DNA of 64,000 bases from Achromobacter anxifer. Lineage in GTDB: Bacteria > Pseudomonadota > Gammaproteobacteria > Burkholderiales > Burkholderiaceae_B. The position numbers and the translations under genes were made by a program. A model generated the notes under the pieces. It was not told the origin of the DNA. It was given only the letters and a program-made list of their open reading frames with translations, and did not search any database. Position 1 is the first letter of the stretch, and each line of letters opens with the position of its first letter. The stretch covers positions 62,001-126,000 of the forward strand of contig NZ_CAHLAR010000003.1 in the NCBI RefSeq assembly GCF_903652925.1, in the 5' to 3' direction. This document shows positions 34,583 through 42,785 of the stretch, piece by piece.

Positions 34583-35650
34583 TCACAGGCCCAGGAACTT
34601 GAACGGCGCGGACGGCTGGAAGGCGCGCGTGGCGTCGCCCGCAAAGGTGTGGCGCTGGTCGGGCCCCAGGTCCAGCTTGAGCACCTTGCCGGTTTCCGGA
34701 CTGAAATCGACCGCCTTGAGATCGACCCAGAAGGTATTGGGCGTGAGCGCCGACTCGAAAAAGTACAACTTGCGCTGGTGGTCGAAGACCGTGCGCCAGC
34801 GGGTGGACGAGATGTTGGGCTGCCCCGGCGTGCTGATGCCGTAAGGCACCGAGACGTTGCGGATCACGCTGAAGACGCTGGCCAGCGCCTTGTTCGGATC
34901 CGGGTCCTTGGGAATGGCGTTGATGTAGAAGGACGCCCGCACGAAGCGATCGGCCGCGCGGTTGGTGCCCGGCAACATGGTGGTGCCGCCAATCTGCTGC
35001 CAATAGGCGTCCAGCGCCAGCTGTTGCTCGAACTGGGGCGAATTGGTCATCACCTGGTAGGCGCGGCTGTGGTGGATCACCTGGCGGCCGCCAATATATT
35101 CGACGATGGCGCTGTCACCGCTGGCGTCCGAGATCGACAGATGCAAGGTCGTCAGGCGGTCCTCGCCCGGCACGTTGTCGCTGACGATGGTAAAGGGCTC
35201 CTGCTCCAGCGCCGCCACCGCCTCCTCGACAGTGGCGTAGTTGTCCAGAACGTATTGCGCCCAGGCGGCGATCGTCAGTCCTGGCTTGCTCCGCGCATCG
35301 AACTTCGGATACTGCGATTCAGCCAGCCACAGCAGGTTGGCGCTCAGGCCGGCCTCGTTCACGCCATCGGTGGTGGACACGTCATAGCCCGAGGTGACGA
35401 CGCTGCCGTAGCGCGAGGTCCAGCGCAGCGAATTCGGGCCGGCCTCGCCGCTGCGCGCCATGCCGCGCGGCAGCACCCACAGATTGCTGGTGATGTCGTT
35501 CTTCCAATCCATCGAACGCGCGGTGACCACCTGGCCGTTGGCGCCATGGAACACCGCCCGGGTGCAGGGCCAGGCGGCAGGCGCGGCCAAGCCCGTCAAG
35601 CCGGCCAGCGCCACGCAGGCCAGACGGGAAAAAGCCTTGTTCAGTCTCAT
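34583..35650 (-). CDS. Secreted linear-amide hydrolase (choloylglycine hydrolase / penicillin V acylase family)
   Basis: A 355-residue Ntn-hydrolase. The signal peptide ends ...AAPAAWP and the next residue, Cys29, is the N-terminal nucleophile exposed by cleavage. Arg45 and Asp48 (TARSMDW) have the Cys2/Arg18/Asp21 spacing of bile-salt hydrolases and penicillin V acylases. NEAGLSANLLWL and the Asn in VMTNSP also fit. Gram-negative periplasmic members often cleave acyl-homoserine lactones or penicillin V; the substrate here is unknown. It is transcribed alone and separated from phaR by a strong terminator. Confidence 0.88.
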   Translation of the reverse strand: MRLNKAFSRLACVALAGLTGLAAPAAWPCTRAVFHGANGQVVTARSMDWKNDITSNLWVLPRGMARSGEAGPNSLRWTSRYGSVVTSGYDVSTTDGVNEAGLSANLLWLAESQYPKFDARSKPGLTIAAWAQYVLDNYATVEEAVAALEQEPFTIVSDNVPGEDRLTTLHLSISDASGDSAIVEYIGGRQVIHHSRAYQVMTNSPQFEQQLALDAYWQQIGGTTMLPGTNRAADRFVRASFYINAIPKDPDPNKALASVFSVIRNVSVPYGISTPGQPNISSTRWRTVFDHQRKLYFFESALTPNTFWVDLKAVDFSPETGKVLKLDLGPDQRHTFAGDATRAFQPSAPFKFLGL

Positions 35651-35722
35651 GCTTGCACTCCCGGAGTTTCGTTCCTTCTGGCGCCGGGCGCGGCAGGATC
35701 CTCACGCAAGCCCCCCGGCGAT

Positions 35723-35768
35723 GAAAAAACACCCCAAAGATCGGATTGATATCCGATCTTTGGGGTGC
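35723..35768 (-). terminator. Rho-independent terminator after phaR
   Basis: CACCCCAAAGATCGGA (35730-35745) and TCCGATCTTTGGGGTG (35752-35767) give a 16-base perfect stem, one pair longer if the loop closes. On the minus strand it is followed by TTTTTT (from 35729 down), a textbook terminator 29 bases after the phaR stop. Confidence 0.9.
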
Positions 35769-35795
35769 GGTGTCCGGCGCGTCTGCGCCGCGTCG

Positions 35796-36362
35796 TTACT
35801 TGCGTCCTGGGCCTTGGTTGCCGCCGGGCGTGAACGGGAAGGTCGAGAACATGGCTCGCGTCTGGTCCTGCATCTGGTCCTGCATCTGCACGAACAGATT
35901 CTTGCTCTGGTCGATGTAGTTGTTCATCATGTTCTGCAGCATCGGCGTCTGCACGTTCATGAATTGCGCCCAGGCTTCGGGGCCGAACTGGCTGCCGTAC
36001 AGGCCCTTGGACTGCTCGGCCATGCGCTGCTGGATTTCCATGAAGGCCTGGATGTTCTTTTCCAGGTAGGAACCCATGATGCCCTGCATGGCATGGCCGT
36101 AGAAACGGATGATCTGCGACAGCATGTTCGACGAGAACATGGGCATGCCGCCGCTTTCCTCTTCAAGAATGATCTGCAGGAGGATACTGCGCGTCAGGTC
36201 TTCGCCGCTCTTGGCGTCGACCACCTGGAATTCTTCATTGCCCAGGACCAGTTGCTTGACATCTGCCAGGGTGATGTAGGTGCTGGTCCGGGTGTCGTAC
36301 AGACGACGGTTGGGGTACTTTTTAATCAGGCGCAGGCTGGCGCCGGTTTGTGCTTGCGTCAT
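35796..36362 (-). CDS. phaR: Polyhydroxyalkanoate synthesis regulator PhaR
   Basis: A 188-residue repressor. The N-terminal DNA/PHB-binding domain starts LIKKYPNRRLYDTRTSTYITL, diagnostic of PhaR, and is followed by the second conserved block SILLQIILEEESGGMPMFS. The C-terminal part is Gln/Met-rich and probably mediates binding to PHA granules. PhaR represses phasin and its own gene until PHA granules titrate it. It lies downstream of phaB on the same strand, with two GC-rich hairpins in the 117-base gap, and has its own strong terminator. Confidence 0.95.
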   Translation of the reverse strand: MTQAQTGASLRLIKKYPNRRLYDTRTSTYITLADVKQLVLGNEEFQVVDAKSGEDLTRSILLQIILEEESGGMPMFSSNMLSQIIRFYGHAMQGIMGSYLEKNIQAFMEIQQRMAEQSKGLYGSQFGPEAWAQFMNVQTPMLQNMMNNYIDQSKNLFVQMQDQMQDQTRAMFSTFPFTPGGNQGPGRK

Positions 36363-36416
36363 GGTTGTCCCCGGATCGGGCGATCTCTAAGGCTTGGAAT
36401 AAGGTTAGTGTAATCC

Positions 36417-36472
36417 GGAGGGCCCTCTCCCCGAGGCCCTCCGGCGCCGACGGGCCGCCAGCAGGCGGCCCG
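36417..36472 (-). terminator. Two GC-rich hairpins between phaB and phaR
   Basis: CGGGCCGCC/GGCGGCCCG (36451-36459 and 36464-36472, 4-base loop) starts 7 bases after the phaB stop, and GGAGGGCC/GGCCCTCC (36417-36424 and 36435-36442) follows. Neither has a T-run, so they are weak or processing-type terminators that could lower phaR relative to phaCB. Confidence 0.45.
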
Positions 36473-36479
36473 CGATGCA

Positions 36480-37217
36480 TCAGCCCATGTGCAGGCCGCC
36501 GTTGAGCGAGAAGTCGGCGCCCGTCGAAAAGCCGGACTCATCCGAGGCCAGCCACGACGTGATGGACGCGATTTCCTCCGGCGTGCCCAGGCGGCGCACC
36601 GGGATGGTGGCGACGATCTTTTCCAGCACATCGGGGCGGATGGCGCGAACCATGTCGGTGCCGATGTAGCCGGGCGAGATCGTATTGACCGTGACGCCCT
36701 TGCTGGCCACTTCCTGGGCCAGCGCCATGGTGAAGCCATGGATGCCAGCCTTCGCCGTCGAATAGTTGGTCTGGCCGAACTGCCCTTTCTGCCCGTTCAC
36801 CGAGCTGATGTTGATGATGCGGCCCCACTGGCGCTCGACCATGCCGTCGATCACCTGCTTGGTCACATTGAAAAGGCTGTTCAGGTTGGTGTCGATGACC
36901 GCGCGCCAATCGTCGGCGCTCATCTTGCGGAACAGGCCATCGCGCGTGATGCCCGCGTTGTTGACCAGCACGTCGACCGGACCCAGATCCTTCGTGACCC
37001 GTTCGAAGGCCTCTACCGTGGAGTCCCAATCGGACACGTTGCCCACGGACGCGTAGAACGTATAGCCCTGCGCTGCCTGCTCATCCAGCCATTGCTGGTA
37101 GTTGCGGCTGGGGCCGCAACCTGCCACCACGCGAAAGCCATCCTTGGCCAAGCGCTGGCAAATAGAGGTGCCGATACCGCCCATCCCGCCTGTTACGTAA
37201 GCCAGTTTTCCGCTCAT
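36480..37217 (-). CDS. phaB: Acetoacetyl-CoA reductase PhaB
   Basis: A 245-residue SDR that reduces acetoacetyl-CoA to (R)-3-hydroxybutyryl-CoA with NADPH. The cofactor motif is TGGMGGIG, the catalytic Ser lies in NISSVNGQKGQFGQTNYSTAK with YSTAK holding Tyr and Lys, and the end GADFSLNGGLHMG is the PhaB hallmark. A strong AGGAGGA precedes the ATG. It follows phaC by 77 bases, forming the phaC-phaB operon; a phaA thiolase is not in the window. Confidence 0.95.
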   Translation of the reverse strand: MSGKLAYVTGGMGGIGTSICQRLAKDGFRVVAGCGPSRNYQQWLDEQAAQGYTFYASVGNVSDWDSTVEAFERVTKDLGPVDVLVNNAGITRDGLFRKMSADDWRAVIDTNLNSLFNVTKQVIDGMVERQWGRIINISSVNGQKGQFGQTNYSTAKAGIHGFTMALAQEVASKGVTVNTISPGYIGTDMVRAIRPDVLEKIVATIPVRRLGTPEEIASITSWLASDESGFSTGADFSLNGGLHMG

Positions 37218-37294
37218 TGGACTTCCTCCTGTGTGCGACGGACGCCTCGTTAATTGACTTTCTTCTGGACCGGGCCTAACCGCTGAACGCGGTT

Positions 37295-38929
37295 TCAGGC
37301 CGCCCGGACCTTCACATACCTGCCAGGCGCCGGCTCGATCGGCCGGTAACTGGCATTGCCCAACTTTGTCCGCGCCTTGACCTGCTTACCCGAATGGCCC
37401 GACAGCCAGCTGGTCCAGTCGGGCCACCAGCTGCCCGGCGTTTCAACCGCCTGCGCGAACCACGCGTTCGGGTCTCCGGGCAGATGATGCCCGGACTGCT
37501 CCAGCTTGTCGGCCGCCCAATAGCTGCGACGCTTCTTGGCAGGCGGATTCACCACGCCGGCGATGTGCCCTGACGCGCCAAGCACGAAACGCTGCGGTCC
37601 GCGCAGCACCTGGGTGGACGCATAGGCCGACACCCAGGGCACGATATGGTCCTCGCGTGACCCGAAGATGTACGCCGGCATCTCCAGGCGCGTCAGATCC
37701 AGCGGCATGCCCGCGGCCTGCGCGCGGCCCGGCACCTTGAGGTTGTTCTCCAGGTAGGTATTGCGGAAATACCAGGAAAAGAACGGCCCCGGCAGATTGG
37801 TGCTGTCGCCATTCCAGAACAGCAGGTCGAACGCGGGCGGCTTCTGGCCTTTCAGGTAGTTGCCGACCACGTAGTTCCAGACCAGTTCGTTGGGCCGCAG
37901 GAACGAGAACGTGGTGGCGAGGTCGCGCCCCGGCATCAGCCCGCCGTTGCCCAGCTGATGATCGCGCAGCAGCGCATGGGCCTCGTCGACGAAGACGTTC
38001 AGCACCCCGGTGTCGTGGAAATCGAGCAGCGAGGTCAGCAGAGTCAGGGACGCCACGGGATGCTCGCCGCGCGCCTCGGCCAGCGCCAGCGCGGAGGCCA
38101 GCATCGTGCCGCCCACGCAGAAACCCAGCGCATTGACCTGCGGCTGCTTGGTGATGTCGCTGGCCACGCGCAGCGCCTGCAGCACCGCGTCGTCCAGATA
38201 ATCGGACCAAGTCGCGCGGTCCACGCCGTCGGTATCGCTGGCCACGGGGTTGCGCCACGAAATCAGGAACACCGTAAAGCCCTGGTCCACCGCGTGCCGC
38301 ACGAAGGAATTCTCGGGCTGCAGGTCCAGGATGTAGAACTTGTTGATGTTCGGCGGCACGATCACCAGCGGGCGCTCGTGCACGGTGGCGGTCGACGGCG
38401 CGTACTGGATGAGCTGGAACAGCCGGTTCTCGAATACCACTTCGCCGGGCGTGACCGCGACGTTGCGGCCGATCTCGAACTGCGATTCGTCCGTCTGCGT
38501 GATGCGGCCTTTCTTGACGTCGCCCAGCAGATTGGCCAGCCCTTCGTTGAGCGCGCGCCCGGCGCTTTCGACGATGGATTGCTGGGCATCGGGGTTCAGC
38601 GCCAGGAAATTCGACGGCGACAGCGCGTCGACCCATTGCATGATGGAAAAGCGCAGGCGGTCGCGCATGGGTTCGCTGACCTGGGCGGCGTCGACCATGC
38701 GCGACATGGCGCGGGCCGACAGCAGATAGGTATGCGCCAGCAACAGGTGCGAGTGATTGGCAGCCCAGGCCTGGCCGGAAAAGCGGCGGTCTGGCGGCGG
38801 CGCAAGCGCGCCGCGGCGGGCGTCATCGCAAAGGCGCTGCCACTCGCGGGAAAATTCGGCCTGAATGTCGGCCAGGACTTCCGGTGCCACGCTCACCGGA
38901 ATGGGCCCTGCGGAGAGATTGGCATTCAC
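37295..38929 (-). CDS. phaC: Class I polyhydroxyalkanoate synthase PhaC
   Basis: A 544-residue PHA synthase that polymerises (R)-3-hydroxyacyl-CoAs into granules. The lipase-like box is GFCVGG with catalytic Cys271. FGSREDHIVPW supplies the Asp and LGASGHIAGVVNPP the His. The length is near the 560-590 usual for class I enzymes. The start codon is GTG at 38929, supported by AAGG 7 bases upstream. It is the first gene of phaC-phaB and has a sigma-70-like promoter just upstream. Confidence 0.95.
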   Translation of the reverse strand: MNANLSAGPIPVSVAPEVLADIQAEFSREWQRLCDDARRGALAPPPDRRFSGQAWAANHSHLLLAHTYLLSARAMSRMVDAAQVSEPMRDRLRFSIMQWVDALSPSNFLALNPDAQQSIVESAGRALNEGLANLLGDVKKGRITQTDESQFEIGRNVAVTPGEVVFENRLFQLIQYAPSTATVHERPLVIVPPNINKFYILDLQPENSFVRHAVDQGFTVFLISWRNPVASDTDGVDRATWSDYLDDAVLQALRVASDITKQPQVNALGFCVGGTMLASALALAEARGEHPVASLTLLTSLLDFHDTGVLNVFVDEAHALLRDHQLGNGGLMPGRDLATTFSFLRPNELVWNYVVGNYLKGQKPPAFDLLFWNGDSTNLPGPFFSWYFRNTYLENNLKVPGRAQAAGMPLDLTRLEMPAYIFGSREDHIVPWVSAYASTQVLRGPQRFVLGASGHIAGVVNPPAKKRRSYWAADKLEQSGHHLPGDPNAWFAQAVETPGSWWPDWTSWLSGHSGKQVKARTKLGNASYRPIEPAPGRYVKVRAA

Positions 38930-38960
38930 TTCGACACCTTGTTATCGAAACTACGCGATT

Positions 38961-38989
38961 GATGTTGCATTCCGGGTCCGGGACTGTCA
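38961..38989 (-). promoter_or_regulatory. Candidate sigma-70 promoter of phaC
   Basis: On the minus strand, TTGACA (38989-38984) is a perfect -35. CAACAT (38966-38961), 17 bases on, is a weak -10 with A2, A5 and T6 conserved. It would give a leader of about 25 bases before the phaC GTG. Confidence 0.5.
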
Positions 38990-39053
38990 ATGCGGGTATA
39001 CAAGGAGGCCTGACAGGGTATGCCGCAAGGCCGCAAGCCGGCCTTGCGCCAGA

Positions 39054-39818
39054 TCAAACCGGGCCGAGCCAGGCCAGCAATGCCATCCGTCCGGTTTCTC
39101 CGTCGCGCCGGTAGGAAAAGAAGCGCTGCGCCTCGGCCACCGTGCACAGCCCGCTCAAGGACACCTCTTGTACCCCGGCCCGGCGCAGGCGGAAATCGGC
39201 CAGTCCGGCGAGATCCGCCAGCCATTTGCCGGGGATGCCCGGCCGCGGCGTGAAGTAGCGCAGGGCCGCCTGATCATCGTTGGCGAAGGCGTCGACCACA
39301 TCCTGGCCGACCTCGAATGCCTGCGGGCCGATGCCCGGGCCGACCCAGGCGCGCCAGCCCGAGGCTTGCGGCGCCTTGGCGCGCATGGCCGCCAAGGTAT
39401 GTTCCAGCACGCCGCCCGACAGGCCCCGCCAGCCGGCATGCGCCGCGCCCAGCACCGTGCCTTGTGCATCGGCGATGACCACGGGCAGGCAATCGGCCAC
39501 CATCACGGCCAGGACCCGTCCGGGCTGCGAGGTCACGCTGGCGTCGACGGCCGGCTCGTCCGGCAAGCCAGGCTGATCGGCATCCACGACTTCGCTGCCA
39601 TGGACCTGCCGCAGCCACAGAGGCTCGGCCGGCAGGGCCGCGCGCACGCGGCGGCGGTTTTCCGTGACGGTGTCAGGATCGTCCCCGGCGCGGCGGCCCA
39701 GGTTCAGGGTGTCATGCGGGGCAACGCCCGCGCCCCCTGCCCGGGTGGTGCAGAAATAGTTCACGCCCGCCCATGCGGGGCCGGTCACGACCGGCAGGCC
39801 TGCCATCACGCGTTCCAT
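39054..39818 (-). CDS. pgeF: PgeF/YfiH-family laccase-domain protein (peptidoglycan editing factor)
   Basis: A 254-residue cytosolic protein of the YfiH/DUF152 family, which includes purine-nucleoside phosphorylase/adenosine deaminase activity (human FAMIN) and peptidoglycan precursor editing (E. coli PgeF). Metal-site residues are visible: His in RQVHGS, Cys in ADCLPV, His in HAGWRG. The ATG at 39818 lies 13 bases inside the end of rluD, so the two are translationally coupled; the rluD-yfiH order is conserved widely. Confidence 0.92.
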   Translation of the reverse strand: MERVMAGLPVVTGPAWAGVNYFCTTRAGGAGVAPHDTLNLGRRAGDDPDTVTENRRRVRAALPAEPLWLRQVHGSEVVDADQPGLPDEPAVDASVTSQPGRVLAVMVADCLPVVIADAQGTVLGAAHAGWRGLSGGVLEHTLAAMRAKAPQASGWRAWVGPGIGPQAFEVGQDVVDAFANDDQAALRYFTPRPGIPGKWLADLAGLADFRLRRAGVQEVSLSGLCTVAEAQRFFSYRRDGETGRMALLAWLGPV

Positions 39819-40804
39819 GCAATCTGTTCCTGGACCAAGCTCATGTCGGGAGGCACGGCCGCGACGAACTCGACTTCGCCGCGGCCGCCCGGATCTTCGA
39901 AATGCAGCGCGCGGGCGTGCAGCATCTGCCGCTGCGCGCCCGCGATGTTCTTGCCGCCATAGATGGTATCGGCCAGCAGCGGATGGCCGAGGCTGGCCAT
40001 GTGCACCCGGATCTGGTGGGTGCGGCCGGTTTCCAGGCGGCACACCACTTCGGTGACGCGACCGCCGGGATCCGCCTCGCCGCGGCGGGCGGGCGCGTAA
40101 TGGGTGACGGCCGGCTTGGGCGCCACCGGGCGCTCCACGCTCATGCGCACCGGCACCCGCGAATCGCGGCCGATGGGCCGGTCGACCTTGCCGGCCGCGG
40201 CCAGCCAGCCATGCGTCAGCGCCACGTATTCGCGGCCCATGCTGCGCGCCTGCAACTGGCGCACCAGATGGGTCTGGGCGGTCTCGTTGCGCGCCACGAC
40301 CATCAGGCCGGAGGTGTCCTTGTCCAGCCGGTGCACGATGCCGGCGCGCGCCACCTGGGTCAGTTCGGGATAGCGGTACAGCAGGCCGTTGAGCAAGGTG
40401 CCGCTCCAGTTGCCCGCGCCGGGATGCGTGACCAGACCCGCAGGCTTGTTCACCACGATCCAATCGGGGCTTTCGTCGACGACGGTGAATTCAACCGGTT
40501 CGGGCGCAAAGGCCAGGGTCTCGGGCGCGGGCTGGGGCCAGACGGTGAGTTCGTCGCCGGGGCCGACCGTCTGGCGGACTTTGCCGGGTTTGCCATTGAC
40601 GTGGACGTTGCCGGCCTCGATCCAGCCCTGCAGCCGGCCGCGGGAATGCTCGGTCAACAGGCCTGCCAATACCTTGTCCAGCCGGTCCGCGCGCGTGCCG
40701 GAGGGCACGGTTACAAGTTGTGGCTCCCCCCGGGGGGCTTCTTCGGAAATACCCAGGAGTTCGTCGTCGGAAACGAGATCTGCGCCGGAGGCTGTATCAG
40801 ACAT
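39806..40804 (-). CDS. rluD: 23S rRNA pseudouridine synthase RluD
   Basis: A 332-residue RluA-family enzyme. An N-terminal S4 RNA-binding domain (RADRLDKVLAGLLTEHSRGRLQGWIEAG, about 40-100) is followed by the catalytic domain with HRLDKDTSGLM, whose Asp is the catalytic residue. RluD modifies U1911, U1915 and U1917 in helix 69 of 23S rRNA in E. coli. It is divergent from bamD, 53 bases apart, as in most proteobacteria, and overlaps pgeF. Confidence 0.95.
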   Translation of the reverse strand: MSDTASGADLVSDDELLGISEEAPRGEPQLVTVPSGTRADRLDKVLAGLLTEHSRGRLQGWIEAGNVHVNGKPGKVRQTVGPGDELTVWPQPAPETLAFAPEPVEFTVVDESPDWIVVNKPAGLVTHPGAGNWSGTLLNGLLYRYPELTQVARAGIVHRLDKDTSGLMVVARNETAQTHLVRQLQARSMGREYVALTHGWLAAAGKVDRPIGRDSRVPVRMSVERPVAPKPAVTHYAPARRGEADPGGRVTEVVCRLETGRTHQIRVHMASLGHPLLADTIYGGKNIAGAQRQMLHARALHFEDPGGRGEVEFVAAVPPDMSLVQEQIAWNA

Positions 40805-40857
40805 GGAGACAAATCATATAATCAGCCTGCCATGCTAACACCAAGGATACGATTCTC

Positions 40858-41700
40858 GTGATTCACCACTCCGCAGCTCCCTCGAACCCCGCCTCCCGGA
40901 GCGGGGCGGTTTTGCGCGTGGTTATCGCGCTATTTGCCGTCATGGTCATCGCCGGTTGCGGCTCGACCAACAGCAAGTATGACAAGACCACCAACTGGAG
41001 CGCCGAGCAGCTCTACGCGGACGCCAAGGCCGAAATGTCGTCGGGCGGCTGGAAGGAAGCGCGCGAGCGTCTGACCGCCATCGAAAGCCGCTACCCCTTC
41101 GGCGTCTACGCCCAGCAAGCCCTGCTGGAACTGGCCTACGTCAACTGGAAGGACGGCGAAAACGAACAGGCCCTGGCCGCGATCGACCGCTTCCAGCAGC
41201 TCTACCCCAACCACCCCGGCACTGATTACGCCCTGTACCTCAAGGGCCTGATCAACTTCACGCCGGCCAGCGCCTTCATGAGCAGCATCACCGGCCAGGA
41301 TCCCGCCGAACGCGATCCCAAGGGCCTGCGCGCGTCCTACGATGCATTCAACGAGCTGATCAAGCGCTACCCGGACAGCAAGTACACGCCGGATGCTGAA
41401 AAGCGCGTCGCATGGCTGGTCAACACCATCGCCATGAACGAGGTTCACGTCGCCCGCTACTACTACGAGCGTGGCGCCTACGTGGCCGCCGCCAACCGCG
41501 CGCAGACCGTCATCACCGACTTCGAGGGCGCCCCCGCCACCGAAGAAGCGCTCTACCTGATGATCCAGTCCTACGACAAGCTCGGCATGACCGAACTGAA
41601 GAACGACTCGCAGCGCGTGTACGACAAGAACTACCCCAACAGCGATTTCAAGAGCAAGGGCCTGAAGGCTGATCGCAGCTGGTGGAATCCGTTCGACTGA
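40858..41700 (+). CDS. bamD: Outer-membrane assembly lipoprotein BamD
   Basis: A 280-residue lipoprotein, an essential subunit of the BAM complex that inserts beta-barrel proteins. The lipobox is IAGC (Cys34). TPR helices follow, with the typical ERLTAIESRYPFGVYAQQALLELAY and the conserved NTIAMNEVHVARYYYERGAYVAAANRA. The start is GTG at 40858, with AAGGA about 10 bases upstream; the leader to the lipobox is long, so an internal TTG/GTG start near 40912-40918 is possible. A strong terminator follows. Confidence 0.95.
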   Translation: MIHHSAAPSNPASRSGAVLRVVIALFAVMVIAGCGSTNSKYDKTTNWSAEQLYADAKAEMSSGGWKEARERLTAIESRYPFGVYAQQALLELAYVNWKDGENEQALAAIDRFQQLYPNHPGTDYALYLKGLINFTPASAFMSSITGQDPAERDPKGLRASYDAFNELIKRYPDSKYTPDAEKRVAWLVNTIAMNEVHVARYYYERGAYVAAANRAQTVITDFEGAPATEEALYLMIQSYDKLGMTELKNDSQRVYDKNYPNSDFKSKGLKADRSWWNPFD

Positions 41701-41720
41701 TACACGCCATTGGCCGCACC

Positions 41721-41750
41721 GAAAAAAGCCCCTTCATAGGGGCTTTTTTC
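41721..41750. terminator. Bidirectional terminator between bamD and the GlxA-type regulator
   Basis: GAAAAAAGCCCCT (41721-41733) and AGGGGCTTTTTTC (41738-41750) form a perfect 13-base stem with loop TCAT, and A/T runs on both sides serve both convergent genes. The stop codon of the regulator overlaps its right end. Confidence 0.92.
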
Positions 41751-42690
41751 ATGCCGGCGCGCCGCGTCGCAGGGACTGCGGCGGCTGCCCGTAGATGCGG
41801 ATGAAGGCGCGGCGCATGCGTTCCGTGTCGCCAAAACCCACCCGGCGCGCGATGGCCTCCATGCCGGCCTCGCCCGCCTCCACCAGTTCGCGCGCGGCCT
41901 CGGCGCGCACGCGTTCCACCGCCTTGGCCGGGGTCTGGCCGGTTTCCAGCTTGAACTGGCGGCAGAACTGGCGCGGGCTCAGGCAAGCCACGCCGGCCAG
42001 GCGTTCGATGTCGAGGACTTCGTCCAGGTGTTCGCCCACGTGGGCCAGCACCTCGCGCATGCGGCCGCTGGCCGGCGCCAGGTCCTGCAGGGCGGAAAAC
42101 TGCGATTGCCCGCCCGTGCGCCGGTGGTAGACGACCATCTCGCGCGCCGTGGCGCGGGCAACGGCCTCGCCATGGTCGGCCTGCACCATGGCCAGCGCCA
42201 GGTCTATGCCCGCCGTGATGCCCGCCGAGGTCCAGACGGCGCCATCCTCGACATAGATGCGGTCCGCCTCCACCGCCAGCGCCGGATGGCGCTGCTGCAG
42301 CTCGGCGGCATGGCGCCAATGCGTCGTGACGCGGCGCCCCTGCAGGATGCCGGCTTGCGCCAGCACAAAGGCGCCGGTGCAGACGCTGGCCATGCGCCGC
42401 CCGCGCGCGTGCGCTGCGCGCAGATACGCCAGCAGCGCCGGCGCCGCATCGGGCACGCGCGCGCCCTGCCCTCCCGGCACCAGCACGGTGTCGGCGCGCA
42501 GGCCGCGCCAGGAACGGGTCATCACGGGCACGCCGGCCGAACAGCGCACCAGCCCGCCCTCGGCCGAAGCCACCACCACCTCGTAGGCGCCGGGCACCTG
42601 CTCGGCGGCGATCTGGAAGACCGACAGCGGCCCGGCCATGTCCAGCAACTGGAAGGCGGGCACGGGCAGGATGCAGACCCGGTGAGTCAT
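41749..42690 (-). CDS. GlxA-family transcriptional regulator (DJ-1/PfpI plus AraC HTH)
   Basis: A 313-residue regulator. The N-terminal DJ-1/PfpI amidotransferase-like domain (about 5-190) contains VCTGAFVLAQAGILQGRRVTTH, where Cys sits in the nucleophile elbow. An AraC-type HTH occupies the last 100 residues (ACLSPRQFCRQFKLETGQTPAKAVERVR). GlxA-type proteins regulate nitrogen- or metabolite-related genes. It is divergent from an MFS gene across 95 bases, so that carrier is the likely target. Confidence 0.92.
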   Translation of the reverse strand: MTHRVCILPVPAFQLLDMAGPLSVFQIAAEQVPGAYEVVVASAEGGLVRCSAGVPVMTRSWRGLRADTVLVPGGQGARVPDAAPALLAYLRAAHARGRRMASVCTGAFVLAQAGILQGRRVTTHWRHAAELQQRHPALAVEADRIYVEDGAVWTSAGITAGIDLALAMVQADHGEAVARATAREMVVYHRRTGGQSQFSALQDLAPASGRMREVLAHVGEHLDEVLDIERLAGVACLSPRQFCRQFKLETGQTPAKAVERVRAEAARELVEAGEAGMEAIARRVGFGDTERMRRAFIRIYGQPPQSLRRGAPA

Positions 42691-42785
42691 GGCTGAAAAC
42701 GAGGGAAATTAGTCATTCTTGCCACAGTTTCCGACGCTAGAGTGAGGCCTGTCAACCACCGTCAATCTTCGGACCTTTCGCCACC

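Noticed and set aside
39025-39047. GCAAGGCCG/CGGCCTTGC hairpin as pgeF terminator
   Set aside because: A 9-base stem exists, but with no T-run and at the edge of the phaC promoter region; not enough to call a terminator.
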